Below are positions 1-10,984 of a stretch of DNA of 64,000 nt, piece after piece. Origin of the DNA: Oehlia diaphana. Its lineage: Eukaryota > Glomeromycota > Glomeromycetes > Glomerales > Glomeraceae. The position numbers and the translations under genes are program-made. The stretch is from positions 1 through 64,000 of the forward strand of contig QZLH01000149.1 of NCBI GenBank assembly GCA_003833135.1. The letters run 5' to 3'. The notes below the pieces were generated by a model. The model was given only the letters and a program-made list of their open reading frames with translations. It ran no database searches and was not told the origin of the DNA. Position 1 is the first letter of the stretch, and every line of letters begins with the position of its first letter.

Positions 1-45
1 ATATCACGTGATTGAAATCTTTTGAATCATAGGGGTACGACGGAA

Positions 46-215
46 ACATGTCATGTATAGAGGCCTATGTATGTCTGTATAGTGATCAACGTACGGTATG
101 TATGGTCATTTTTACCATACTGTAGGGTGATGTATACCGGACGTTGCCATACAGTGACCACTATACGTACGTACATAGTTCACCGTACGCTACATGTTTT
201 CTATATAATCGAATC
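46..215. repeat. Imperfect inverted repeat / small foldback element
   Basis: The left part (about 48-100, with ctatgtatgtctgtatagtg) and the reverse complement of the right part (about 150-215, with ctatgtacgtacgtatagtg) align over about 40 bases. The centre is rich in GTAC and TATG words. This looks like a foldback MITE. No clear target-site duplication was seen, and no gene overlaps it. Confidence 0.4.
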
Positions 216-1001
216 ATAGACATGCATAACTGATAATAGTCATATTGTCCATTTTAGCGTAATTCGTAATTGTCATGTCCTTTACTACAACATGACTGAT
301 AACAATTACTTATTTATATATATAAGCTATTGAGCTGCGGCTGGTTTAGTATTAATATTAATCTTGCTGTAATATATAAAAATGAAGGTGTTGATAAAGA
401 CGATCTTCAGTAACGATTAGCAAATACTGAATATCGTCCTACCTTCCATTTAATTTATTTACAACGATCCTGCGGACTGATAAGGTTGCGGCGTAGTACT
501 TTTATCTGCCAATAATTTGTTCTATTATATATTAGTTTCTAAAAAATATTTAACGAACAACAACAATGTTCCAATTGATCTTCAGATTTTAGATCTAGAT
601 CGGCCTAATACATGCTTTAAACTTGGTGACTTACCATCCTTTACTTCATTACGTGTAAACATAAGCAGAAGGTAGGTCAGAATAATACTCTCGTCTGTCA
701 AATTGGTAGTATAAATTTCCGGCAAATTCAGTAAATTCATGGGTAAATATGCAGGAGAAACAACACAATGATGCAAAAATATATTTTTAGAACGGACAAT
801 TTTATTTATGGATCTTCCCATAGCCACAAATGTTTAATTATAGAAAATATATAATAAAAAGTCATTAAATTAGTTTCATTGCGAGAAGTCCTTTTGTTGC
901 TTTTAAAAAAAGCATTAATGATAAATTTGCCCTCTAAATTTAATTATATTATACCAACAATAAATATTATTTAAGAAGAACACGTACTTTTTAAAGGTTT
1001 A
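216..1001. other. Upstream region of the permease gene, no supported gene
   Basis: AT-rich spacer. An 81-codon minus-strand frame at 582-827 ends beside a GTAAGT-like donor but has no recognisable domain and no continuing exon, so it is not called. The 60 bases before the permease ATG at 1002 should hold its 5' UTR. Confidence 0.4.
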
Positions 1002-2741
1002 ATGTCTGGTTACGAGTTTTTCACTTCAGGTGCTCCAAGACAAGCCGATGAATCAGCATGGAAATATCATTTACGAAAATTATTTACGACCAAATCTTTA
1101 GAAAGTTTTGAAATGGAAAAGGATACATCGGGTTTAAAAAGAACTTTGAATGCATTCGATTTGATAATGATCGGTTTGGGGGGTATTATCGGCACTGGAA
1201 TATTAATTATCACAGGTAAAAATAAAACAGTGTTTTTTGCTAAAAAACAAAAAACGATGAATTTAATTAATTTAAAATTTTACTTTTAATTTCTAATTCT
1301 TTTTTTAAATTCCTTTTCTTATAGGACAAGCTGCAGCTACAAAAGCAGGACCAGCTGTAGTAATTTCATTTATAATTTCGGGAATTGCAGCTAGTTTTGC
1401 GGCATTATGTTATTCGGAGTTGTCGTCAATGATTCCGGTGGCCGGCTCCGCGTATACGTATGTTTATGCGACATTAGGTGAATTCGCCGCATGGATTATT
1501 GGCTGGAGTTTAATTTTAGAATATGCAGTTGGTGCTTCGACAATTGCTGTTGGATGGTCAGGATATTTCGTTAATTTTATTGATCATTTTGGAATAAAAC
1601 TTTCACCATCATGGACGAGTGCACCACTAGTTTTTGATCATTCTACAGGATATTTAGTACGAATCCCCGGTGCTTATATCAATTTACCGGCGTTTTTGTT
1701 AATTTTATCTCTTACAATTATATTGATATTGGGTATTAAGGAATCTGCAACTGTAAACAACATAGCCGTCACATTAAAAGTTTTTGTTATATTATTATTT
1801 GTTATAGTGGGAATAACTAAAATTAACCCAAAAAATTACGATCCTTTCATTCCTCAAAATGAGGGATCATTCTCAGAATTCGGCATAACTGGAATACTAT
1901 CAGCTTCAAGTGTTGTATTTTTTGCTTATATTGGATTTGATTCTATATCTACTACTGCTCAAGAAGCTAAAAATCCACAAAGAGATTTACCTATTGGAAT
2001 CATTGTGAGTTTAATCATCTGTACTATTTTATACGTGGCAGTTTGCGTTGTCTTAACAGGAGTTGTTCATTATCCCGAGTTGAATGATCCAGCTCCCGTA
2101 ACTGTTGCGATTAATGCGATGGGAATGAGTTGGTTAGGAGTTATTGTAGATTTTGGTGCTCTCGCTGGATTAATATCTGGTATACTTGTTTTTCTCATGG
2201 GACAACCACGTATTTTTTATGCGATGGCAAAGTAAGTTCTTATGTTACGTGACCTTTTTTTGCAATTTATAAACTCACATTCCTTAATCTTTTAAATTAT
2301 TTTCTTTTTAGGGATGGATTATTCTTCCCGACAATTGCATCAAAGATTCATCCAAAGTATAAAACGCCGCACATTTCAACGGCTGTCACAGGAATAATCT
2401 GTGCAATTATATCATCTTTTCTTCCGATAGGGGTACTAGCAGAATTAACATCAGTTGGCACATTATTAGCATTCCTTTTAGTAAATATTGGAGTTTTGGT
2501 ATTAAGAATTACAGCTCCTAATGCACCAAGAAAATTTAAAGTTCCAGGAGGACCTTATTTGATTCCTATTATAGGAGCTTTATTAGATTTATTATTATTG
2601 TTTACTGCTACTACTGCTAGTTTAATAAGATTACTTGTTTGGATGTTAATCGGGTTGGTTATTTATTTCCTTTACGGTAGATCACATTCGGTCGCTAATA
2701 ATAGTAATCAATATATGAAAAATAAAGAATTAAATGGATGA
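1002..2741 (+). CDS. APC/CAT-type amino acid permease, three exons
   Basis: Predicted exons are 1002-1215, 1325-2231 and 2312-2741, giving 516 residues with all junctions in phase on GT-AG introns of 109 and 80 bases. The glycine motif GLGGIIGTG of APC transporters lies at residues 58-66, after a cytosolic N-terminus ending in GLKRTLNAFDL. It is followed by the CAT-type stretch GQAAATKAGPAVVISF, then IGFDSISTTAQEAKNPQRDLP and, late in the protein, PRKFKVPGGPYLIPI. All of these are typical of the cationic amino acid transporter branch. About 12 hydrophobic spans are expected, so it should sit in a membrane and import amino acids by proton symport or antiport; the substrate is not readable. The best-known fungal amino acid permeases are the YAT type, whereas this one resembles the bacterial/plant/animal CAT type. 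The gene converges on the F-box gene 330 bases away. Confidence 0.9.
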
Positions 2742-3068
2742 AATTAGAAATATCTTTTTAATTTATTTTAACATTATGTAATTCCATGTAATAATGAAAT
2801 ATCAAATAAATTTAATAACTGAGGATGATATTGAAAACGGGAAAATGTTTTCGAATGAATTATTATGATACTCCAAAACACGTAATTTAATGATTCATTT
2901 TATAATTACCTTATAATCTAAAATACAATAGTTTTTTAACAAATAAACGAAGTCAGTTCTAACCAAGAAATAATAAAATAAAAGTAGTTCTCAAATTATT
3001 ACATAAAAAAAAATATATATATATATATTATTAATAATAAAACAATTAAATATAAAAATTAATTAAAT
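2742..3068. other. Intergenic region between two convergent genes
   Basis: A 327-base AT-rich spacer with AATAAA-like words (near 2805 and 2942) that could serve as poly(A) signals for the two converging genes. It also holds a TA microsatellite near 3013-3028. No gene was seen. Confidence 0.5.
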
Positions 3069-4745
3069 TTATTTTTTCCAATCTACGCCATACCATCCTT
3101 CTTCGCCATTCTCCCAATCCCATTGTTCAAAAGTGCGATCCACGATCGGTTCTTCAACCCATTCTTCGCCCCAATATCTCAAATTCCAAAATGTAGGATA
3201 TTTTCTATCTTCTTTATAAACATAATCAACCCGATTAATAATTGAACGTGCTTTTCTCAATCCTTCACTAGTTACTTGTGAAGGTGATGCATAACTAACA
3301 TCTAAATGTTGTAAACTATCACCTAAATATTCAGTTATAACGCAAAGGTGATTATCACTTATTAAATAACAATCTGGCATATGTAAACTTTTTAATCTAG
3401 CTTTACAGTTCTCTAATCCAATTGCAAGTTCGTTTGCGGAAAAATGCCAATCCGCATTAATTATTAAATGTTCTAAGGTAGGTGGAAGAACATGAAAGAA
3501 ATTTTCTAATAAACTATCAATACGAAGAATGCTTCCAAAAATTTCTAACTTATTAAGATATCTACTAAAACTTAATAAAGTTAATAAATATGGTAGGTCA
3601 GGCCTTTGAACATCTAATGCCAAATCTACAAGGTTCGGACAATATTTTGTGATTAAATCGATTACTATATTTGGATTATACACATCTTTAATTTCTATTG
3701 GTCCTAAATATATTGTAGATAAAGTTGATCCTGCATTTTTAATTAAAGCTGCTAAAACATCATCCCTAACAGTAGACTTTTTAAAATTAAGTTTTTCTAA
3801 CCGATTTAATGAACTAGAAACAAATGGTTCCAATATATTCTCAAGACTTGAACATTCTTCGAATGTTAAAGTCACTAATTTTTTCGATTCTGCCAAAGGT
3901 GCTAATGTAACACATTCTATAAAATCTACCTTAAAGAATTCCACATGAACTAAAGAATTAATTTGACTTTCAAGCAGCGCAGAAATTATGCGACTTGATC
4001 TGTTGCAAGTATGAACAACAAAATATTCAAGAGATTTTTGTCCTTTAATAAGATTTATTAATGAATCATATTGTTTCTCAGGAACAGATCTATTTCCCGA
4101 AGTGCAAACTCGACCTGGACTTACAAATAATGTCTTGATATTTTTGCAAATTTTAGCAGCTCCCGCGAAAATATCTGCCTTCAAAAAATCTCCAATACAT
4201 ATAAATTGTCGAAGTTTAGATAAACAAATTTCAGAACCTTGATGTGCAAAAAAATTAAGATGGTTATTTGGAACCATAACCATTTCACCAGTTTCAATTG
4301 ATAGTTTATGAAATGCAGATGAATGACTCATAAAAGAGTAAATTAACAATTTAGATACCAAAGCTACTCTTTCTCGATATACTTCTCCCCATGGTTCATA
4401 CCATTCAAACCATGCAGCAATCCCATTATATAAATCTAAATATGAAATTTGTCGTAAGAACGATGGATAATCAAATGTTGGTGGTATTCTATTATCAGTA
4501 ATTTCCAAAATATCTTTTTCACTATCGGTAAGTACTTGTGGATCAAGACAATTTATATATGTTTGAACTAATTTAGAGGAAGGAGTTCTACGTGTTAAAC
4601 GAAAAGGTTGACTCCATAATAAAGATACTACAGTTTCACACCAGAGTCTATTCACCAAAAGACATGAATGTAGAGTATATCTATCTTCTTCAAAATCCTT
4701 GAAAATGAGATGTAAACAATCCGTTGTTAATAAAGGTGGAGACAT
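3069..4745 (-). CDS. F-box / leucine-rich-repeat-like protein, single exon
   Basis: A 558-residue uninterrupted frame. An F-box-like segment fills residues 5-50 (LTTDCLHLIFKDFEED, then CLLVNRLWCETVVSLLW), matching the usual 'P/D-CL..IF..L..D...L.SCLLVNR.WC' pattern of Glomeromycotina F-box proteins. The rest has irregular leucine-rich units (for example LTFEECSSLENI, LEKLNFKKSTV, LKSLHMPDCYLISDNHL). The expected role is substrate adaptor of an SCF ubiquitin ligase, with Skp1 binding at the N-terminus and target binding through the LRR part; the target is unknown. The ATG at 4745 starts directly before the F-box and is followed in transcription by no visible intron. The C-terminus is acidic and tryptophan-rich. 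This family is hugely expanded in arbuscular mycorrhizal fungi. Confidence 0.85.
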   Translation of the reverse strand: MSPPLLTTDCLHLIFKDFEEDRYTLHSCLLVNRLWCETVVSLLWSQPFRLTRRTPSSKLVQTYINCLDPQVLTDSEKDILEITDNRIPPTFDYPSFLRQISYLDLYNGIAAWFEWYEPWGEVYRERVALVSKLLIYSFMSHSSAFHKLSIETGEMVMVPNNHLNFFAHQGSEICLSKLRQFICIGDFLKADIFAGAAKICKNIKTLFVSPGRVCTSGNRSVPEKQYDSLINLIKGQKSLEYFVVHTCNRSSRIISALLESQINSLVHVEFFKVDFIECVTLAPLAESKKLVTLTFEECSSLENILEPFVSSSLNRLEKLNFKKSTVRDDVLAALIKNAGSTLSTIYLGPIEIKDVYNPNIVIDLITKYCPNLVDLALDVQRPDLPYLLTLLSFSRYLNKLEIFGSILRIDSLLENFFHVLPPTLEHLIINADWHFSANELAIGLENCKARLKSLHMPDCYLISDNHLCVITEYLGDSLQHLDVSYASPSQVTSEGLRKARSIINRVDYVYKEDRKYPTFWNLRYWGEEWVEEPIVDRTFEQWDWENGEEGWYGVDWKK

Positions 4746-6418
4746 TTTTTTATTATAAAAAATTTGAAAAAATTTTTTTAGGAAGATAATTTAGATTTTT
4801 CTTTTTTTTTTTATGCGGGGTATATAATTTATATTGTGATTATATCATATGCATAATTTAATAATTTAATTTTTTTTCTTGAAAATTTCATTTCTCGTGA
4901 CCATCATGACGAAATATTTTAAAACAATTTTCTTTTTTAAAAAAAAATTTTTGGCTTTTTTGTTTGTAAAAAAGAAAAAAATTTTTTTCTTACGGCAATA
5001 ACTCCTTTTTCTCCATTGTTTATCTACTTATTGTTCTTATTGTCACAAAATCTAGTGACGGAAAAATTTTTGAATCAACTATTAATATATCATGCATGAA
5101 TATTATAGTTCAAAAATAGGATTAAAAAAGCCTTTGTCCTCGAATTTATACTAAAGATGGTTGGCTTATCAAGTGAATAATGTAATGATCCTGACCGAGA
5201 TAAGAATTGGTATTCTATAAAAGGAATTGAATTAAACAAAGATTTTGATCGATTACGACCGAATTTGAATTTCTCGGCCGGAATTAATTCGGACCTATAA
5301 ATTACAAATTAACAGACGGCAACATCCTTGTGTTGATCGGCATGATCGATCTTATCGATCATATGATTACTTCTTTATATATGAAATTTCAAATCATCCC
5401 CTACATAGTATTCGCACGTATTGAAAATGAACGGTAATTAATAAGGGAATTTCACTGTAAATTACACATTAAACTATTATTAACTTCGTTTTATTTATAT
5501 TCTTGCTAATTAAGAAAGACACTTAACTCTGTGTAGATTTATTCTCTATAAATGCAGTTCTTTTTAAATGCATACTTTTGCTTGATTCTAAACTTATATG
5601 ACACTCTTTTTAAGTTCAGGATTTCCTGTTATAGCATTTATAAAAAGTTAACTTTGTATACATCAAATTTAATTATTTATTATTGTAATTAATAAGAAAT
5701 TTAATAATAAAAGTTTCAATTTAATATTTAAAAATTCTAAAATTAAATTGGCCATTAGTTTTAGATAATATCATATACCTTCACTTACCTGTAAATAAAT
5801 AATATATGACTAACTAGCTGTAATTTAATTTAATAAATAAAATTTTATATTTTTTTTAAAGGTAAATTATTCTCTTTCAAATTAATATAATTTACTAAAT
5901 ATCAAATTATTTCATCTAAATTTAATTTAATTTAGGATTATAGCATGTAAAACTAATATTATTTATTTTATTAATAAATAAATTAAATGAGTTATATTTC
6001 ATTTTTTTACAATTACTAAATAGCAAGATATCTAATAAAATGTATTTTAATATACAATTAAATTTCTATATACTGATATTCTATATACTAATAATTATCT
6101 GTATTAATAAATTTTTTATGTCCTAATAGAATCCCTAGATATAATGAAATATGAATTAATGATATAAATTTTATTATATAAATTTGATAATTTAATATTG
6201 AAATTTGATTTATGGTTCTTATTATATGAATATAAAAATTTGACTAAAGTTTATAGATTTAAACAAATAATAATTTGTTTTATTGTATAAATTTACAATA
6301 AAATTGACTTTATGTATAAATTTACAATAAATTTTACCTTTATAACTTTAGAATTAAAGGGTTTAATGTACAAAATTTACAAATATACTTTTTATTATAT
6401 TTTTTTTTATCAATTAAT
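4746..6418. other. Gene-free AT-rich spacer
   Basis: No frame of coding character was seen. It has long A and T runs near 4800-4990 (5' side of the F-box gene). A slightly less AT-rich patch at about 5160-5400 contains several GATCGAT words but no recognisable protein or RNA. Confidence 0.4.
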
Positions 6419-6422
6419 TTAA

Positions 6423-7739
6423 GAATGTTGCTAATTTGCACTCAGGGTGAAATCACCTAAAGGTGATTTCACCCAGGTAATTTCACTCACGAGTAATTTA
6501 TTAAATTTATTAAATTTGATTGGTGTAAATTTTAATATTTCTTACTTCATAATTTGCATATAGATCACCTGTAAATTTTTTAAAATTTTTGATTGGCCAA
6601 ATTTTTTTGCACTAAAGTTTATATCAATTTATTAATTTTTAATAGATTACATAATTTATTGATTAAAATGATAAAAAATGAGTTACAATGAGAATATATG
6701 AATGAAAAAGAAAAAAAAGGATGAGGGTAAATGAAAAAAATAGGGAGAGGGAAAAGGAATGAAAGAAATGAAGAAGGAGTGAAAAAGGAACGAAATGAAG
6801 TAAAGGAGAGTAAAAGAAACAAAAGGAACGAAAAAGATCAAGTGGGAATGAAAAAAAAATGAAAAGAATGAAGGGGAGACGAGATGGAGCAAATGGGAAA
6901 TAAAAAATGAAAATAACAAAGGGTAGTGTAAAAGAACGAAAAGGATGAAGTGGAAATGAAATAAAAATGAAAGGAATGAAGGGTAGTGTAAAGGAATGAG
7001 AAAGATAAATGGGAATGAAAAAAAGAAAGGAATGGAAAAAACAAAGTGGAAACAAAAAAAACAAAAAAAAAGTGGGAACGATAAAAAAATAAAAGGAACG
7101 AAAAGGAATAAAAACAATAGAAAAATGAAGGAAGGGAAGAATAAAAAGAGCAAAGAAATAAAGAGACGAAAAGAGAGCAAAAAAAATGGAGAAGGGATGA
7201 AAATGAGATAAACAGGAGACCAAGTAAAAACTAAACCCATAAAATAAAAGAAGGAATAAAGTTAGTAGAGAACAGAAATTACATGTAATATTAATTGAAA
7301 CAAAAAATAAAATCATACCTTAGTAGTTGCAGAGAAGGACTGAGACTTAAAAAGAACGAAATACAAAGTGTAAGAAACGAAATATAAGAATGAAATAAAA
7401 AATAAGAAGAAACGGCCATGTAGTGCTAAACATACCTGAATTGCAAAACTGAAAGAGCCAAAGGACCTAAAAAAATAAAATAAAGTTAGTAGGAAATAAA
7501 ATGCAAGAAGCAAAAATGAAATAAAAAGAAAGAAAACGTACCTTAAGTACCACGCAAAGGAGAAAGAACCTAAAGAAAAAAAAGATTATCTGATTATGTT
7601 TAAAAAAAAATAAACATTAAGAAATGATCAGCGTATGTAAAAATTTAATAATAAGGTGATATCACCAGGTAAATTATCAGGTTAAATCACCCTAGGTGAA
7701 AATAATTAAAATCACCTTGAGTGTAAATTAGTTATATTC
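6423..7739. mobile_element. 1.3 kb inverted-repeat element with polypurine interior
   Basis: The left end GAATGTTGCTAATTTGCACT (6423 on) and the reverse complement of the right end, GAATATAACTAATTTACACT (ending 7739), form terminal inverted repeats of about 35 bases running into GGTGAAATCACC-type subterminal palindromes at both ends (6448-6475 and 7650-7715). TTAA flanks both sides (6419-6422, 7740-7743); a 5-bp AATTT target duplication two bases further out is an equally valid reading. No transposase is encoded. The interior (about 6660-7580) is almost wholly A and G on the plus strand, built from degenerate GGAATGAAA-like words. Long minus-strand frames here are only translations of pyrimidine runs. 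Confidence 0.6.
6660..7580. repeat. Polypurine tract of degenerate GGAATGAAA repeats
   Basis: About 0.9 kb in which the plus strand is nearly free of C and poor in T, made of words such as GGAATGAAA, GGAACGAAA and AGAAAGG. It lies between the terminal repeats of the element described at 6423-7739. Such R/Y-asymmetric DNA can form triplex or R-loop structures; that is inference from composition. Confidence 0.7.
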
Positions 7740-8072
7740 TTAATTTAATTATAAACATAAATTTCAGTAAAAAAAATAATTTAAATTCATTCAAAATACT
7801 AATAATATAAGTAGAAATAAAGTAATAAAATTAAAAAAAATTAGTTAACAATAATAATTATTATAATGACAATTATAATAATAATAATAAAAATAATTTT
7901 AATGAATTTGAAGAATCTTTAAGCTAAAATTTAAAAAAAGAGGATTAATAGAAAAGAAAAAAAAAATAATCTTCAACTTATTAATAATATTTGAATCATA
8001 TTTTTTCTATCAAATATAACATTAAAATTTTACCAATAGATATCAAAATAATTTAAAACTTAAAAATTATTA

Positions 8073-8285
8073 GAATCCCAGAAAATATATAAATAGATAA
8101 GATTTTAAGTTATTTAGAATTTGCCAAAAAAATTGTGTAAATCTTTTCTTTTAGATAATACCGGCCAGAAATTTAATTTTCTAATTTAAAAAACTGGCTG
8201 ATATCTGATCCTGAAGAAATGCTTAGAGCCCATAGTAAAATTTTTTTGGCTGAGCCTTATTTATTTATGTATTTTCTGGAATTCT
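8073..8285 (+). mobile_element. MITE copy A, 213 bp, flanked by 8-bp direct repeat
   Basis: Inverted ends: GAATCCCAGAAAATATATAA on the left; the reverse complement of the right end reads AGAATTCCAGAAAATACATA. The direct repeat AATTATTA flanks it at 8065-8072 and 8286-8293. An inverted relative lies at 9586-9807 and matches over most of its length. It is non-coding. Target duplication length (8-9 bp) suits hAT or Mutator-like transposases. Confidence 0.6.
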
Positions 8286-8293
8286 AATTATTA

Positions 8294-9576
8294 CATGCAT
8301 AAAATATTAAGTTAAATACCAAGTAATTATATATTTATATATATAGACAAGTATTTATTTTTTTTATAATTTTATATTTTTTTATATTTGCTAATAATTT
8401 TTTTAAGTATAGAACCAAATTAAATATTAAACAAGCAATTAATTTTATTGTTAAACTTGAAAAAAGTGTAAAATAGAAAACTATATGCAATTTGCTATTT
8501 ATTTCTAATTCTTAATTAATTCAAAAAAATACAAATTATTGTATGAAAATTACTTAAATTAAGTATGCTTATTAATAAAATTCCAAATATCATTTCAACT
8601 ATTTTTATTGATAATAAATAAGATTCAATATAATTTAATAAATTATATTAAAAATAAAATTTCTTTACATACTAAAGAAATCTTAAATGATATACAAATT
8701 ATAATCTTGTATAAAATAAAGAAATATCTGCTACAAAAAATAATAATACTAATAATAAAAAGATTTTAAAACTGATTAACTTTAAATGTTTTACTAAAAA
8801 AAGTAATTAAAAAGGTAATTCTTTTTTATAAATAATAACCTATTAATAGTAATTGTAAAATAAATGATTTTAAACTTTTTAAATATTATACTTTAGATTT
8901 AAAATTTTATTATATTAATTTTTTATAATAGAAGTCAATTAAAATTTATTTTTTTTATAATTAAATACTATTATTAATTTAATATTATATAAATTAATTT
9001 TAGAATTTTTATAGTTAACTAATTATAATATAATTAGTATAAATATTAATTTTTAATAAATAATATAACAAATACATTTTTTTTTTTAAAATATATTTTT
9101 TTTGCACTTGTGATATGTTGCATCTTCTTTTTTTAGTAAATTTTTATATATTAATTATCATTTTGATCACATAATTTCATTAAAATTTTCCATTTTAAAA
9201 AATTCTGATAAAACCTTATACACTTACTATGTACTATAAGAAACTTTATATTATATGTATTTTTGACTGCTTTACAAATTTTCTTAATATATTAAAAAGA
9301 ATTTAAAATGTTATTTTTGACTTTATATGTAACATATTATAGGAATATAACATAATATAAATGCAATAAAATAATCTCCCTTTTTTTATTATTATTATAC
9401 TCAAAGAAAATGGTGTTTCTTATTTAAAAAAAAATTACAAAAATCAAATTTATTTTAAATAAATCGCATTCTATCTATTTGTATATAAATCTAATAAATA
9501 TATTAAAATAAATCATTTTATATGCTTTTGTAATATGTTTATTATTGAAATATACAAAAAAAAAAATTTTTTTGTT
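8294..9576. other. Very AT-rich spacer between two MITE copies
   Basis: About 1.3 kb with no coding-like frame. Because the flanking MITEs are inverted relative to each other, 8073-9807 could also be read as a larger composite element, but each copy has its own target duplication, which favours two separate insertions. Confidence 0.4.
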
Positions 9577-9585
9577 TATAGTCAC

Positions 9586-9807
9586 AGAATTCCAGAAAAT
9601 ACATAAATAGGTAAGGTCCAGCCAAAAAATTTTATTATGAGCTTTAAGTATTTCTTCAAGACTAAAACTATAATAATATCATTTAGTTTCTAAATTAGAA
9701 AATTAAATTTCTGGCCGGTATTATCTAAAAAGAAAAGATTTACACAATTTTTTTGGCAAATTCTAAGCAGCTTAAGATCTTACCTATTTATATATTTTTT
9801 AGAGTCC
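9586..9807 (-). mobile_element. MITE copy B, 222 bp, flanked by 9-bp direct repeat
   Basis: Inverted relative to copy A. Left end AGAATTCCAGAAAATACATA; the right end as reverse complement is GGACTCTAAAAAATATATAA; both continue into AATAGGTAAG. The perfect 9-bp direct repeat TATAGTCAC flanks it at 9577-9585 and 9808-9816. It is non-coding and shares the internal GGCCGGTATTATCT block with copy A. Confidence 0.65.
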
Positions 9808-9816
9808 TATAGTCAC

Positions 9817-10440
9817 ATCTTTCTATAATCATAGAAAATGGATTATCTCAAATATATAATTATAATGGAAGTTAACTGTATTCTAATAAATAATAAATTT
9901 TAAAATTTCTAGAATTTAAAGTTTAATTTTTTATAATAACTAGTTTATTTGAATTTTTTTTATTTTGATCAGATTTTTTCTTTAAACTTTTTTTTTGAAT
10001 TTCTTTAAATTTTTTCCTTGAATTTTTTTTGGGATTTTTTTTTATATTTCTTTTTTAGATTTCTTAAATTTTTTGGAATTTCTTTTTGAATTACTTTATA
10101 AGTTTCTTTTTTTTTGTTAAAATTTTTTATTTTTTTTTATATTTTAATTATAATTTTACTTTAATTTTAATTATTTATTTGTTTTTTTATTTATTTAATT
10201 ATTGTTTTATTTATTCTAACTTTATATATTTTATTTTTAGTTTCATTTAATCTTATTTTGATCTCAATTTTAATTATTTTTAACTTTAGTATAGTTATTA
10301 AAAATCTGTAAAAATCATATAAACCATAATATGATGTAATGAAATTATAGATTTTTCCATTGTAAATGTATTTTAATTATAATAATAAAATAATAAAATT
10401 TTTAATCAATTAAAACTATATATAAATTTTTTAATTTTTT
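9817..10440. other. Gene-free AT-rich spacer with T-rich tract
   Basis: Pyrimidine-rich on the plus strand from about 9955 to 10210 (many TTTCTTT and GAATTTTTT words). No gene was recognised. Confidence 0.4.
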
Positions 10441-10610
10441 ATACATGTGATTTATTATAAGTGAAATCACCTGATTTTAATAAATTTATATGTACCTAGA
10501 TGATTTTATATGAAGAGCAAATTAGCAACAGTTATTTTTCTTAAAGATTTGCTAACTTGCCCTAAGTTAAATAACCTTGCCACCTGAGTTAAATCACCTT
10601 CTTAAAATTT
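10441..10610. repeat. Terminal fragments related to the 6423-7739 element
   Basis: GCAAATTAGCAACAG at about 10517, followed by TTAA at 10541, is the reverse complement of the left end of the 6423-7739 element (TTGCTAATTTGC). It is followed at once by TTAAAGATTTGCTAACTTGCCC, another left-type end, and by GTGAAATCACC-like and GTTAAATCACC palindromic words on both sides. These look like remnants of two neighbouring family members. Confidence 0.4.
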
Positions 10611-10984
10611 ATATTTTACATCAATCATTTTTTTTTTTTTAAAAAAAAAAATTATTTGTATTATTAATAATCAAGTTTTCTTACATTCTTCCATAATTTA
10701 CATTTTTTTTTGAAAATTTGGGCAAAATTATATAATTATATAAAATTACTAATAGATTAAATAAATCATTAAAATTAGTCTTATACATTTTTTTATATGT
10801 AAAAAAATATAAAAATATAAAATTTACAATGTATTCAATAATATTATTTTTTAATGTTACTTTATTTTATTATTCTATAATATTAATAATTTAAAAAAAA
10901 AAATAATGAACAAGGCCATTTTATTTTCCTTGTTCCACAAGATCACAGTTTGCACCCACAAAAAAATAAAGATCAAAATTGAGA

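Noticed and set aside
582..827. 81-codon minus-strand frame ending near a GTAAGT-like site
   Set aside because: No domain, no acceptor exon that continues it before position 1, and it could not be joined to any neighbour.
6619..7316. Overlapping minus-strand frames up to 217 codons rich in Phe, Leu, Ser
   Set aside because: They are translations of the polypyrimidine strand of a polypurine tract; three frames are open at once only because the tract has almost no stops.
8073..9807. One 1.7 kb transposon with 220-bp terminal inverted repeats
   Set aside because: Each arm has its own inverted ends and its own direct repeat, which fits two independent MITE insertions better.
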